Origin: Myripristis murdjan
Lineage: Eukaryota > Chordata > Actinopteri > Holocentriformes > Holocentridae
Direction: 5' to 3'
DNA: 64,000 nt
Assembly (NCBI RefSeq): GCF_902150065.1
Contig: NC_043994.1
Coordinates: 19,524,913-19,588,912 of the forward strand
Below, in pieces: positions 36,369 through 48,770 of the stretch. The notes under the pieces were generated by a model. The model did not search any database, was not told where the DNA came from, and was given only the letters and a program-made list of their open reading frames with translations. Position 1 is the stretch's first letter; each line of letters opens with the position of its first letter. Made by a program: the position numbers and the translations under genes.

Positions 36369-38254
36369 GATATTGTCCATGATGTCAGACAGCTTGGTCT
36401 CCTCTCCACCACAATCCCCAGTGAGTCCAGGTGCCTCCCCAGCACTGATCCAGCTTTCTGGATCAGCTTGTCCAGCCTTCAGGTGTCCCTCTCTGTCACA
36501 CTACTTCCCCAGCAGACAGCAGCATAGAAGATGGTACTCGCCACCACTGACTGGTAAAACATGTACAGCATCTCCCCACAGACCTCGAAGGACCTGAGCC
36601 TCCTCAAGAAGTAGAGCCTGCTCTGGCCCTTCCTGAAGACAGCATCTGTATTCACAGACCAGTCGAGCTTGCTGTCCAGGTGCACCCCCAGGTACCTGTA
36701 GGACTGCACCACCTCGATGTCCTCACCCCTGATGTTGACTGGCTGCATCGGTGGCTTAGACCTGCGGAAGTCCATGACCATCTCCTTGGTCTCTTTGGTG
36801 TTTAGGATCAGGCCGTTCCTCTCACATCAGCTGCTGAAGGCTCCCGCAAGGTCCCTGTACTCTGCCTCCTGCCCCTTCCTCACACATGCCACAATAGCTG
36901 TATCATCAGAATATTTCTGAATGTGGCAGGACTGTGAGTTGTAGCTGAAGTCTGATGTGTACGGGGTGAACAGGTACGGAGCCAGCACAGTCCCCTGAGG
37001 AGCACCAGTGCTGCTCTCAACCGTCCCAGAAACAAAGCTCCCCAACCTGACATACTGTGGTCTTCCAGTCAGATAGTCAGTGATCCAGGATGTGAGGGCA
37101 GGTTCAACTCCCATTAGTCCAAGCTTCTCTCGGAGCAGCAGAGGCTGGATGGTGTTAAAGGCGCTCGAGAAGTCGAAGAACAAAATCCTCACTTGACTCC
37201 CCGGCTCATCCAAGTAGTATCCAAGGAGTAGGCCCGGTGTAACAGGTAGAGGACAGCGTCGTCTACCCCGATGTGTTCCCAGTACCCAAACTGCAGGGGG
37301 TCGAGCGCATGTTTGGTCTGTGGTCTCAGGTGACGGAGGATCAACCGCTCCAGGGTCTTCATAATGTGTGATGTAAGGGCCACCAGTCTGTAATCGTTAA
37401 GCTTGGCCGGGCGCCCAGCCTTGGGGACCGGCACAAGACATGATGTTTTCCACAGGACCGGGACCCTCTCAACCTGCAGGCTCAGGTTAAACAGATTTTG
37501 CTGGAGAGGCTCAGCCAGTTGGTCCGCACAGACCTTCAGCAGCCTCGGGCACTCATCATCTGGGCCAGCCGCCTTCCCCGGTTGCAGTCTCCTCAGCTCC
37601 ATCCTCACCTCATCTACAGAGAAGAAGGGAGGGGAGCTAGGAGGCAGGGGAGTTGCAGCTGCAGTGTTGGGGCTGGAGAAGTGAAGAGAGGGTGGTGTAG
37701 GGGAGGGGGCTGCTGCTGGAGAGGTGGAGGGGTGTGATGATGAGGCAGTGCAGACCCTGGCCGCTGTGCCGAACCTATTATAAAACTGGTTGAACTCATT
37801 GGCCTTGTCCACATCACCTGCCGTAGCCTGGCTTTTTTTCAGTTTGTAGCCGGTGATGTTCTTCATTCCCCTCCATACCTCTCTGGTGTCATTATGCTGC
37901 AACTTCCTCTCCACCTTCTTTTTATAGTCCACCTTGGCCATCTTCAGTCTCCTCTTCAGCTCCCGTTGCACCTGCTTGCACTTCTCCCTATCCCTATCTG
38001 CTTCCTGAAGGCAGCTTTTTTCTGGTTCAGGAGCCCCTTGATGTCACAGGTGATCCAGGGCTTGTTGTTCGGGTAACAGCACACCACCCTCACTGGTACG
38101 ATCATGTCCCCGCAGAAAGATGTATAGCTGACGATGCAGTCAGCCTCCCTGTCAATGTCCGTGTCCCCCCAGTTTCCCTCTGTGTCCTGCAGTACATCCC
38201 AGTCTGTGCACTCATAGCATAGCATCCCAGTCTGTGCACTCACAGCATAGCATA
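36369..38254 (-). mobile_element. L2-like LINE ORF2 fragment (reverse transcriptase)
   Basis: Read right to left on the minus strand. 37956-38243 encodes the linker after the endonuclease (NNKPWITCDIKGLLNQKK). 37189-37971 encodes LRRLQPGKAAGPD and LNDYRLVALTSHIMKTLERL. 36827-37213 encodes FDFSSAFNTIQPLLL, STGAPQGTVLAPYLF and KYSDDTAIV (altered YADD-type catalytic box). 36479-36781 encodes YRYLGVHLDSKLDW. The endonuclease start and the 3' end are missing, and at least two frame changes separate the blocks, so the copy is dead. A 28-bp tandem duplication lies at its 5' edge (about 38195-38251). Clade L2 is judged from memory of fish LINEs. Confidence 0.85.
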
Positions 38255-38413
38255 GAGGACTTCAGTTCTTTCTGTTGCATATAGTTCCTTGCCCTCTGCT
38301 ACAGGTAGATGAACGGCTTCTCGGGCCAGGAAGGAGAACAACTCTGTTTTGTTTTCTTCACATCAAAGGAAGTCTTTCCGGTTCTTGGGCATCACAGAAA
38401 AAGGAGCCACTCT
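38255..38413 (-). repeat. inverted copy of part of the element's own gene (left arm)
   Basis: Reverse complement of 38659-38818 with scattered differences. The spacer of about 245 bases makes a second, inner palindrome in the element. Confidence 0.85.
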
Positions 38414-38639
38414 TTCAACATGAGCGCTTCCCTCTAGTTGAGCAGAGAAGGCACAACTTGCCACGCTGAAGAGTGACTGTGGTCTTTTTTCAAGGCTTTA
38501 CATCTCATGTCAAACACGAGATGGAGACATCAACCACTTCTTTTCTAATGAAAACCAGGCAGCAACTCCAGCTCTGACCTTGACCTTGTCTGTGATGTTT
38601 ACCTATCTGCCAGCCTGAAAGCCTCAACCAGACAGAAGA

Positions 38640-39654
38640 GGGGTAGTGGCATAAGGAAAAGGGTGGCTCCTCTTACTGTGATGCCCAAGAACCGGAAAGA
38701 CTTCCTTCGATGTGAAGAAAACAAAACGCAGTTGTTCTCGTTCCTGGCCCGAGAAGCCGTTCATCTACCTGTAGTAGAGGACAAGGAACTATATGCAACA
38801 GAAGGAACTGAAGTCCTCTGCTCTCCTGCTGACTCATGTGTGGCCCACCTTGCCCCATGTTCACAAGAAGAGGCCAACACACGGCTACTTCTGCATGTGG
38901 CAGATGCTGTGCAGAAAGGTTGTAAGAAGGTCACCATACGTACCGTTGATACGGATGTGGTGGTGTTGGCAGTGGCTTCTTTTAGCAAAATAGCTCCTGG
39001 TGAACTGTGGGTTTCCTTTGGGTGTTGGGTCGAGTTTCCGGTTCATTGCTATTCACAAAATGATTGCCACAATGACTCCTATCAAGTGCCTGACTCTCCC
39101 TGTCTTTCACGTTTTCACTGGATGTGACACTGTCTGCATTTGCTGGCCGTGGAAAGAAGAGTGCGTGGGAGATGTGGAAGTCTTTCCCAGAGGTCAGCGA
39201 TGCTTTCCAGGAACTCCTGTGCATGTTAAGTGAGGTCAGTGAAGATTCCATGTTACCGCTGGAACGATTTGTGGTGCTCATGTATGACCGAACCAGTAAG
39301 AGCATGGAAGTGAATGATGCCAGGAAACAGCTTTTCTCCCAGAAGTCCAGGAGTTTAGAACACATCCCTCCAACCCGGGCTGCTCTCAAACAGCACATCA
39401 AGTGTACTTGCTTTCAGGCCAACATCTGGAACCAGTCACTGGTCCTGGATCCAGAGATGCCAGAGCCATCTGACTGGGGCTGGACAAAGGAAACCACTGG
39501 GTGGCAGCCACTCTGGACCACTCCCCCTGAAGCAGCAAAGTCCTGCCATGAGCTGATCCGCTGCAACTGCCAGAAAGGGTGCACTGGATGGTGCTCATCT
39601 GTCAAAGCTGCACTTAAGTGTACAGATCTCTGTTTTTGTTCTGGGGATTGTTAA
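38640..39654 (+). pseudogene. interrupted gene of the long-inverted-repeat element: Cys-rich protein with a nuclease-like acidic motif
   Basis: The plus strand encodes SGIRKRVAPLTVMPKN, then EEANTRLLLHVADAVQKG, KVTIRTVDTDVVVLAVASF, a second block with FAGRGKKSAWEMWKSF and LERFVVLMYDRTSKS, and a C-terminal Cys cluster (CNCQKGCTGWC through CTDLCFCSGDC). VDTDVVVLAV resembles the acidic core of PIN/FEN-like nucleases. The Cys cluster resembles CXC/tesmin-type metal-binding motifs. From memory, similar multi-copy proteins of unknown function occur in fish, cnidarian and echinoderm genomes. It is not intact here. Whether it serves transposition is inference. Confidence 0.6.
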
Positions 39655-39735
39655 GATTTTAGATCATTGCCATTTTGTGATCCTGACATGAAAGGACCGT
39701 CGTGTTGTCTGTTTGCCACTTCTCCATCCCTTGAA

Positions 39736-40286
39736 GGTTTTTTGTTTTGTAAAGCGACCTTAGGTTCAATGAAATTTTCTGCATAAATCAGTTAAAAAAT
39801 TAAGTTAAAAATAAAGTTAATTAAGTTAAAAATAAATTATTAAAAAGTTAAATAATAAATCAGTTAAAAATAACTTATGATAATTATTATTATTATTGGC
39901 ATTACTATTGTTATAATCACTATTAACATCATTACTGTTATTATTTTGGAAATAAACTACCTTTTTGCACCGTTCACCTCCCTTTGTCTGCATAATTTGA
40001 CCTCCACATTGATCTAAATGCATATTCTTGAATTCTGGTGATTTCAAAGGTATCATAAACAGAATGGGCACCCAAAGGTTAGTGGGAAATGACATTTTAA
40101 GTGTTTTTCTATTGTGTTTGGTTCCAAAGTTATGCATTTTTGAATATTATTGGCGGCCATCTTGGATTTGACCTCTGCCGGGCCTTAGAGGTCAAATCTG
40201 ACTTCCCTCCACATCTGAAAATAAACCTCATGGTATAAACTTACTATGGTAGAAGTTTCATGCTTCTATGTAAAAGTGCACAATTT
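39736..40286 (-). repeat. right terminal inverted repeat (~551 bp)
   Basis: Reverse complement of 35780-36333. Confidence 0.9.
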
Positions 40287-40392
40287 CCCTTGATTTGAGG
40301 GCTTAACCGCTGTACTATGGGCATTTTTGTGTGCAGCCCAGATTGTTTGATTGATAGGGAACGGAAAAAGAAGATTTTGAGTGACAGCTTAC

Positions 40393-40580
40393 CTGAGTGC
40401 CAATCTTCGTCACACTGACAAGCGGCTGCAGCAATCGGGACCCGCAGTTGTCGCGTTGCGTCATCGCGTAAGGACACGCAGGGCATTTGGCTCATGAATA
40501 TTTATGAGGTGGGAGGAGACATGACGTCTGGAGCGCCTTCTTCTCTCCCCCCCCCCGAGTCCCTGCACCCTGCTGGGTCT
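40393..40580 (-). promoter_or_regulatory. pknox1: probable pknox1 promoter / non-coding first exon
   Basis: CpG-rich island-like DNA (TTGTCGCGTTGCGTCATCGCG) with a CRE-like TGACGTCT near 40523. A good minus-strand donor, CTCAG|GTAAGC, lies at 40393. It faces the pknox1 coding exon 6 kb downstream, with the mobile element between. No coding sequence. Confidence 0.5.
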
Positions 40581-41143
40581 GCCTGGCAAAGCTGATCCGC
40601 TGTCCTCATTTACAAAAACATACCATGGAACACATTTTCTATCTATATCACCAACTTATCCAGTCCTTGATGCATGATTCTCGCCTTCCCCACAGCAACA
40701 GACAAAGGACCAGATGCAGATTGTTTACTTCTAATACACTGCATATAGCCATGATAATTAGGGCATAATGTGCTGTGCAGGCAGACTAAGAGTCAAAATT
40801 GGAATCATTAAAATAGAACGTAGATAAACCACTTGCGCACTCAGCTCTATTCAAATGGCCCCCTGAGGCAAAAAAGCAGCATAAAAGAAGCGTTTGATCT
40901 TTGCCTATCCCTTTATATGCCTATTCCTTTATATAAGGCAATAACAGCAACACACTAGGAAAAAACAGACCTCAGTTATCATGTGTACTTTAATAATATA
41001 ACTTTTATATGACAGCACAATTTCATGCAAATCGGAGGGGTGCGAGATAAACACACAATAGACGGGACATCATCTCCATCATCCTGAAAGACAAAGGTTT
41101 CTGAGATTCTGAGAATCAGCTTCAACAACTCAGGCCAGCTCTC

Positions 41144-44100
41144 CTAGTGTCGGGGTGAGGGTCTGCCAGAAGAGGGCTGAGGCAGACGGTGTTTGGCCAT
41201 CTCTAGATCCAGGTCTGAGAATGTGTAGGGGTTGTAGCTGTGGTGCTGGTAGTTCTTGTAAGTGCTGTTGTCAAAAGGCTCCTCAGGCTCTGGAGGTGCC
41301 GCTGCTGCAGCCTCTGCAGGAGGAGGGGATGGGAAGAGGGAGGGGGAAACAGACATGTAAGAAACCTGAGTCTGGCACAAAGATGTGTCCCAAAAATCTT
41401 CCTGCTGATCAAGCATAAAAACAGAAATAGCTAAAGGTCAGCCAAATAAAAGACTCTTATTCTCCTCTCTTATACTGTATCTCTATCCTTATTCAATCCC
41501 TAGAGCAATTGTCTTTGATTCATTTTTGGAAATAAAAGGACAGGATTAAGATTGATCTAGCTATCAAAAACGTCGCCCTGTTATCCCTAATGCTGTAGCT
41601 CAGCCAATAGTTGATAGGAACTTTAAAGGGACAGTGCATTTAAATATTCACACATGTTGACAAAGGCAGTTTACGGTGGGACATTTCCTATGGTGGCAGG
41701 CAGCATTCCCCCCAGCAGAGTGTGGAGACATGCTGGTGTGAAAAGCCTCAGGGACTGAGAGTTTGTGAGGGAGAGCATGTGAAGGTGCCACAGCCAGTCA
41801 AAACGACAGCCTATCATACAGATATGTTACTGGCAGAAGCACGCATGAAATGACTGTTAACAGTGCAGCGTGTCAAAAATTATGTGTAAAAGCTTCCTGT
41901 GTTGGAAACAGGGCTTCAACTTATTTGACTGAATAGAGCTGTATTATCTTCTGCACTTTGTCCGTGTCCATCTTCATTACAATTCTTGGCTTACTGTCAC
42001 ACCCTACTTTCTGAAACGCTAACTTGGAACAAAGCTGGAGAAATTCTTAAGATGTCATGGTTGTAAGGTTATACTGAAAAAAAAAGAAAAAAAAATCCGC
42101 ATCCAAACAAAAAAAGAGGTATGCTTCAGACACATTTGAGACATTTTCATTAATTCATTACATGCTTAATCCAAAGGTTTCTGAGTCAAAACAGACAGAC
42201 AAAGGTAAAGAGGAAAGAAACATGTGGTAAGAAAAATGTCAATTGGGGCCCCCAGGTGGTTCTTCCAGGAAGCAGGATTACTCAGTTGGTCAGGTAAGTG
42301 TGAAAAAGGACTGCATTTATTTTAATTGTTAAGATATTAATCTGTGAATCTATAGTTTAACCATCGTGATGGAAGGCAAATCATTTACACATACAATGGC
42401 CATGTAGTATGAATACAAATTCAGAAGTCCTTAATGATTTTTTAAAATGATCTCACTAACTGACTGATCCTGCTCTCTGCAATACCTCCCCTGATCTCCA
42501 ATCACTCCCAGCTTCTGTTCTTCCAGCTGTTGTCAAGGACAGGAGGCTTTTAATACTTATCTACTGCAACTGTAACAACATTTCCATGTGCGCTGTAACC
42601 GTACCCTTAGCAATAGCACTACCTTGCACACTGAAACAAAACATTTGCATTATAACCTGTAACATTAACATTACCCGCAAACCTGTAACCATCAAACATC
42701 AAAGACATATTTCATACAAACAGGAGCAATGAAAAACAACAATAAGTCAAAATAATCAACATATCAAATAAGCAAAATATGTGCAACATATTCTGGGAGT
42801 GGAGATGGCTTTGGAAAGAGAAGTGAGTGGTGAGCAGGATAAAGGAAAAAGATGGATGGTAGATTCCTGAGTCACAAAGTGAGGGGGAGTAAAATGTGAG
42901 CTGGATTAGTATTTCTGCAGCAGTTAAGTGTGACATGAGCCAGTCACACTGGGCACTGTGTATCAAAAGCCTTCACCACACATTCACCGCAACAAATGGT
43001 AATGGCGTGGGTGGGGAAAAGACAAAAGAAAATGGTAGTAAAGGATCAACAGTCTGTGCAGCACAGCACTATTCAACAAATGGGAGACTATACGTGCAGA
43101 AGGGGAAAGGTGTGCACCAAGAAACCCTTGAAGCATGCATGCATGCTAAATCTACTTCATGCAAAACCATGCCATTAAGCAAAACAGTGCTGAGGTTGAA
43201 TGTGGCAGTGTTTGTAGCTGACATGCTGCACTATGGCCAGCCAGTCATCAAAATAAAATGTAAAATGATTTAATAATTTTAAAAGGCTGTGAAAGCAAAA
43301 GCAACTATGTGAGGTAGTTTACTCCTGTTAACAACTTAACATTTACAATACATGTTACAGGGAAGAGAACTCTAAGAAACTATGGTCATCTGTGGAGGCT
43401 GAAAGATCCATATCAGGAGAAAATATAAAAGGAAAGGGAGAAAATATAAAGATTTGGTGGGGGGAGGTGTGGTGTGTACCCTCAGACGGTTCAACCGGCT
43501 CAGGTTCAGCTGGGGCTTCTGCCTGCAGCTCCTCTCCTGCAGCTTCAGCTACAACTGGAGCAGGGTCTACCAGCTCCTCAGCGCTCTCCACAGGGGCAGC
43601 CGCTTCAGCTGCAGCCTCAGCAGCCACTTCAGACACCGGCTCTGCTGCGGCTTCTGCAGGAGCAGCTTTGGCCACAGGCTCCACAACAACTTCAACAGGG
43701 GCTTCAGCAGGAGCAGCTTCAGCCACGGGCTCTACAACTTCAGCAGGGGCTTCAGCAGGAGCACTCTCAGGAACAGCTTCTGTAGCAGAGGCTTCCAGGG
43801 CAGGCTCTGGAGGAGTTTCAACTGGAGTCTCAGTCTGGACTTGAACCTCGGCATTAGTTTCAGGTTCAAGGACAGGTGTAGCCTCAACAGCCTCGGCTGC
43901 AGCTTCGACTGGAGATTCTACTTGCACATCTGGGGCAGCAGGAGATGCAGCCTCTGCAACTATTTCTGGAGTGGCCTCCACCACAGCCTCAGCTGCAACT
44001 TCTGGGGTGGTCACACTGGGCTCCTCAGCAGAGATTTCAGGGGCAGGGTCTGCTAACTCCTCAGAGCTAACACTGGAGGCTGAATCTGCAGTAGCCTCTG

Positions 44101-47100
44101 TGATACCTTCAGCTTGTTCAGTGGGCCCTGCAGCTGGAATGGCCTCCTGCACAGATTCAGCAGTGGAGGTAAGAGTAGCTTCTGCAACCTCTCTCTCAGC
44201 ATCACAAATCTCTTCCTTCATTTCTGATGCGGTAGCCTGCATTGCAGCGTCTTCCTTCACCGAGGCTTCTGTCACCTGGGCAGCTGGCGTCTCAGCTTGA
44301 GTCTTCGTCTTAGCTTCAGATTTGTCATCCTCGGAGTCTGAGTCAGAGTCGGATTCGGAATCAGAGTCGGAGTCGCTGGATGATGTGGATGAAGCATCTG
44401 CTGGAGCATCAGGTTCAGAGGAAGCAGCAGTGGTGGTGGTGGCTGCAGCTGGAGTGTTATCTGGCACAGGTGTTTCAGCACTTGCGGCAACAACTGGCTC
44501 AGGTGAAGGAGCTACATCAACTACAGGTGGAGCTGTGTCAGTTATGGGTGCCGAATCTGAGATGGCAGCTGGTGTCTCTGCTGGCTCTGTGGTGATTGAT
44601 TCTCTGGCTGCAGCGAGTGGAGCTGCTGCCTCTGATAAGACAGCCTCCTCTGCAACAGGAGGTGCATTTTCAGCAGCACTCTCAACAGCAGCAGGTGTTG
44701 ATTCAACAGCTGAAGGGGCTGCGGCAGCACTAGTTTCCTCAGCGGCAGTTCCTGTGGCGGCTGGCACTGCTGCAGCTGCGATTGATTCTGCAGCAACAGC
44801 AGGGCTAGCCACTGGTTCAGTTTCACCTAGAGCTTGTGCCTGGGAAAGTCCAGGGTGTGAAAGCCTAACTGGGAAGGCAACTGCGGTCTTGTAGGCTAGC
44901 AGGGACGCTCTGTCATCTGGAGCCTCTAATGCTGAGGAAAATGGTAAATGGGACAAGAGTAGTTACAGTACATGCAGAAACATGGAATGGCTCCCGAAAG
45001 AGTTTGAATCATGATGCCAAAAACTTTACTTATCCTGCTCTGAAATACTCCTCCCTGGAATTTCATTTTAAATGCATCAATCATTGCATGCTGCACTATA
45101 ATTAGCTATTCTTAATCAAGATGTGGAGTCTTCACTATAACATGAATTTCAATTTCATAAGCACATATAAGACTCAATGAACAAGGAACCATAGTCTTGA
45201 TTTTCACAGAATCAGTTTTTATTTGACAAACCAGTATTCTGTTTTATCAAATAAAAACAGATCTAAGACAAAACACTTTGATGGCTGAACTGTGAAAAAA
45301 AAATAGAGAAAATTATTTTGTCTTTAAAATTTGCCCCGTTAGTACTGTCATAATACTTACATTCACTACTTAATAGGGCCAGCGATGTTTGTTAACAAAT
45401 TCAAAAGGAACTTTTAATATCAAACTCAATGTTCAATTCACTTTTGACTTTGATTTTTTTTCTAGATGATTGACTGGAAAGGGAAAGCATATTTTAGACC
45501 TTGGGGCCTTTAACTGGACTGGCTCTGGCACTGTAAGAGAAGGGTTATACTTTAAGCATTGGCACATAATTATATCATAAACATGACGATACACATGTAT
45601 CATAGAAGAAGTGACCAAAAAGGAAAAAGGGGGCAAAATGTCAACATCACACAATGGTAACAAGCCAATAAAATCATAAACTTAATACACTGAAAAGAAT
45701 GAATTGGCCTTACTCTTGCTCGCAGCCTTTGTCTTCTTGGCTGGCTTTGTGGGCTCTCCTGCCTGTGTGCAGAGTGACGCCGCAGAGCCCCTCCTCAAGA
45801 CGCCCCAGCTCTCCAACTGGAGACACTACAAGGAAGCACAAACAACTTACTATATAGCACAAAAAATGCAAGTGAACACATATGAATGGGAGTCATGAGA
45901 TATTGAGGGGAGATCTGAATCTTGACGTAAAAGAAAAGTCTCTACCAAAGCTTGATGTGAGACAAAACACTGCTGTCATGGTCTTCCTCATATACAGAAC
46001 TCAACTTTGGCCTTTTAATATGAGCCCAACCCATATTATCTTAAAAGGTGTTTCATGATGCTGTGTCTCAATCAAAAGTTTTAATCCCAACAACTGCATC
46101 CTGGTCCCTGACTGTTCGCTCTCATGATAGGGCTATCAGCAAAAAAAAAATGTTGCTGAAATGTTGTTGCAATTCTTCATAACAGTTCAAGGTGAGCAAC
46201 GTAACATTTATTTGACACATTTTGTTATCCAGATTAGGACACAATGGGGACTACATGGAAGTATCTCAGTTTTTGAAGGCAACTATTGTTGCATTTATTT
46301 ATTTATTTATTCATTTATTATTAAAGTTCCCAGCACACTGTATGTTGTGCATACAGGCCGCTCACACACAGTTTCATTCCTGACAGAGTGGAAAAGCAGT
46401 TACATGATCATGGGACACTAAAAACTCTCCACTAAAAGCTCGTGAAATTATAGGATGACTCACAACACCTTCTCAGTGTTAGGGAGACCTTTCAACCCTC
46501 CTATTATCTTTGGAGTCAATTTAACAACATTCAGAGATTAACGCCTATAAATACATGATTAAGACACAAAGTACCTGACACATAAACTTGGGTAACAATT
46601 ACTATTATAATCATTTTCTATAGGTTTAAATTACTGGGGTCAAATTGAGCCCAACTGATATTTAGTGAATTTGAAGGTAACAGTAGTAGTAAGTATGAAG
46701 GAGGAGTCAGGGAGGAACCTTCATAATATCAGAGGAGGACACAATGTCTTCCCACCACTTTATATTGGCCTGACCCAGTTTTCTACATGATCCAGGCTAT
46801 AGGAGATATTCAGTATCTGAGCGAGGCACTTGTTGTCATAATACATGAAAAGAGTGCTGTATAACTGCACCACTTTTCTTTGCTTTGGGTTGAACTACGT
46901 GACAAGTTCAGTTCAAAGCGGTGGTGTCGCTGCTGCTCCATCGATACGACTTACTCTGGCCGAACCGCACAGGTCTATGAGCACTGGCTGTTTCTTTCTT
47001 TAGTTTTCTAACATACACAACTACTTTTGTTTCCACTCGAATCTGTATCAAAGTCTGCAGCTGGGCTAGAGTCTCTGGTTTAACCGAGCTAACTGGTGCT

Positions 47101-47332
47101 AGCCTAGATTAGCTCCCTCTGGTTAGCACGGCGCTCAGTGTCAGGGTCAGTGAGGACGAGACAGTCGGCCGGGATGGAAATATGTTACCTCTGTTACCTC
47201 GGAGGAAAGAATACTATTCTACGTGTGAGTATGTGCTACAGTACAACAACATTTAAACGTTTGTGGGATTATCTCAGACATTATTACCTAGAGAGAACCC
47301 AGTCGTCCTAACCGAAGCAAGGAGGTCGCCAT
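41144..47332 (-). CDS. ndufv3: NADH dehydrogenase (complex I) flavoprotein 3, long form with giant Ala/Glu/Pro-rich exon
   Basis: Four exons: 47288-47332, 45714-45825, 43480-44931 and 41144-41313. Phases agree (1779 nt, 592 residues; 108 without exon 3, the length of human short NDUFV3). Exon 1 encodes [14 protein letters not shown], a mitochondrial leader like human MAAPCLLRQGRAGAL. Exon 2 is basic ([11 protein letters not shown]). Exon 3 holds [23 protein letters not shown], then about 440 residues rich in A, E, P and V with an acidic serine block ([19 protein letters not shown]), as in the mammalian long isoform. Exon 4 encodes the conserved C-terminus [16 protein letters not shown] through [12 protein letters not shown]. 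Known: a supernumerary subunit on the NADH-oxidising module. Odd: codon 15, the last of exon 1, reads TAG where the paralogue has AAG. Confidence 0.88.
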
Positions 47333-48055
47333 TTTGTGTCTCCAATATTATTTTCCGGGTGGAAACAGGTGAGTAAAGGCAGAGGTCTCAGAATGCCAGT
47401 TTACTTTTAGAAATAAAGTGTCACTCTTGTCACTTGCTAGACCGGGAAATCGTTTATTTCTGTGCTTCCAGTAGGATTAATGATAATGTTTTTACGTAAA
47501 GGCTTCAAGGATGGCAGTCCGGAAAACCTGCAGTGAAACCTGTCTTTAAAACCGGCGACCCACCTTGGAGAATTTCATTTGGATGGGTGATTTGCTATGG
47601 AGGACTAAAAGGGACAGAATGAAATAAATAAATACATCTTTAAATAAATACTTAAAAGTGTCATTAATTAATTAAAATGGGAATTAAATAAATAAATGTG
47701 TCATTAAATAAATAAATATGTCATTAAATAAATAAATGTTTCATTAAATAAATAAATGTGTCATTAAATGTGTCATTAATTCATTAAAATACCAGTTCAT
47801 TTAATGTAAAAACATATATATAATTATTTCATTATTTATTTAATTATTTCATGGACCGGTGTTGCAGTGCTTCATGAATTAATTTTATCTGTCAAACTCA
47901 CCCATCAAAGTCAGTGGGCGGATCCTAACACCTGATTGGTTACCCGGCACAGCAAGCCAAGACAGATCGACTTCAGATAATCAATTGATGCAGAGCAAGT
48001 AAACATATTCTAGAGTGAAAGTTTTTAACTGTTTTGCTTAACCCAGACGCTCAGG

Positions 48056-48770
48056 TTGCATAACCTACAGCCGAGAGACTTTACTAAACATCAGGTAAAG
48101 CACGCTGCAAGAACTGAGGCTCTCTGCTTTGATGTGGACACACTACGCCAGCACGGGATTTTACCTGCGTCTACACCGGCAGTCACCAGGGAGAGGAGGG
48201 AGCGCAAGCGGTGCAAACGTAAACAAACGAGGGGGAAGAGAGCCGGGATCCACGCTAGGCTACAGGCTAAAGGCTACAGGCTACAGGCTACAGGCTAAAG
48301 GCTAAAGGCTACAGGCTAAAGGCTACAGGCTACAGGCTAACCCCTCCAGACCAGCAGGACCGTGGCTCTTGCTCTCTAATGTTCGCTCCCTCGACAACAA
48401 GCTGGACGAGCTACGCTTGCTAAGACACCCGCAGGAGAGAGACTGCTGTGTGCTTGCTTTTGCGGAGACATGGCTCCATGGAAACATCCCATCCCTGCAG
48501 GAGTAGAGCACTGAACACTGTCAGAGACCCTTCTCACCCGCTCCACAAATACTTTGAGCTGCTTCCATCAGGCAAACGGTGAAAAGCAAAACCGCTAGAA
48601 TGAGCAACAGCTTCCTCCAGAAAGCTGTTAGACTTTTAAACTGCTGACTTTACCATCAGTCGGGGATCCTAAGTGAAAAACTCTATCTCATTTGGTGTGC
48701 ACTACTGCTGTATGTGTAGCTTAATGACAATAAAGCTTGATTTGATTTGATTTGATTTGATATTCTGACA
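48056..48770 (+). mobile_element. internally deleted L2-like LINE nested in the inverted-repeat element
   Basis: The 5' part encodes ARTEALCFDVDTLRQHGILP and RKQTRGKRAGIHARLQ. Next comes a frame with LLSNVRSLDNKLDELRL and RDCCVLAFAETWLHG, the start of the L2-type endonuclease. At about 48508 it jumps directly to the LINE's 3' end (CCACAAATACTTTGAGCTGC), which finishes GACAATAAAGCTTGATTTGA with a (TTGAT)n tail at about 48740-48760. Nearly all of the endonuclease and the whole reverse transcriptase are missing. Confidence 0.7.
48256..48340 (+). repeat. tandem repeat of GGCTACA/GGCTAAA units
   Basis: About a dozen 7-bp units alternate between GGCTACA and GGCTAAA, expanded within the first part of the nested LINE. 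Confidence 0.9.

Larger units (their letters stand above)
35752..40322. mobile_element. mobile element with ~550-bp terminal inverted repeats, unclassified
   Basis: Left repeat 35780-36333 and right repeat 39736-40286 are near-identical in inverse orientation. Weaker similarity (GCCC..TAGT.CAGCGG) extends both ends outward to about 35752 and 40322. The interior holds an L2-like LINE fragment on the minus strand, an internal inverted duplication, and an interrupted coding region on the plus strand. Near-identity of the repeats points to recent insertion, into the 5' region of pknox1. No polymerase, integrase, packaging ATPase or capsid gene was recognised, and I found no clean target duplication. 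Superfamily left open. Confidence 0.75.

Noticed and set aside
36285-36600. Plus-strand open frames with VVDIVHDVRQLG
   Set aside because: Antisense of the L2-like reverse transcriptase on the minus strand.
48256-48340. Short regularly spaced repeats resembling a CRISPR array
   Set aside because: These are contiguous 7-bp tandem units without spacers, inside a LINE, in a vertebrate genome.
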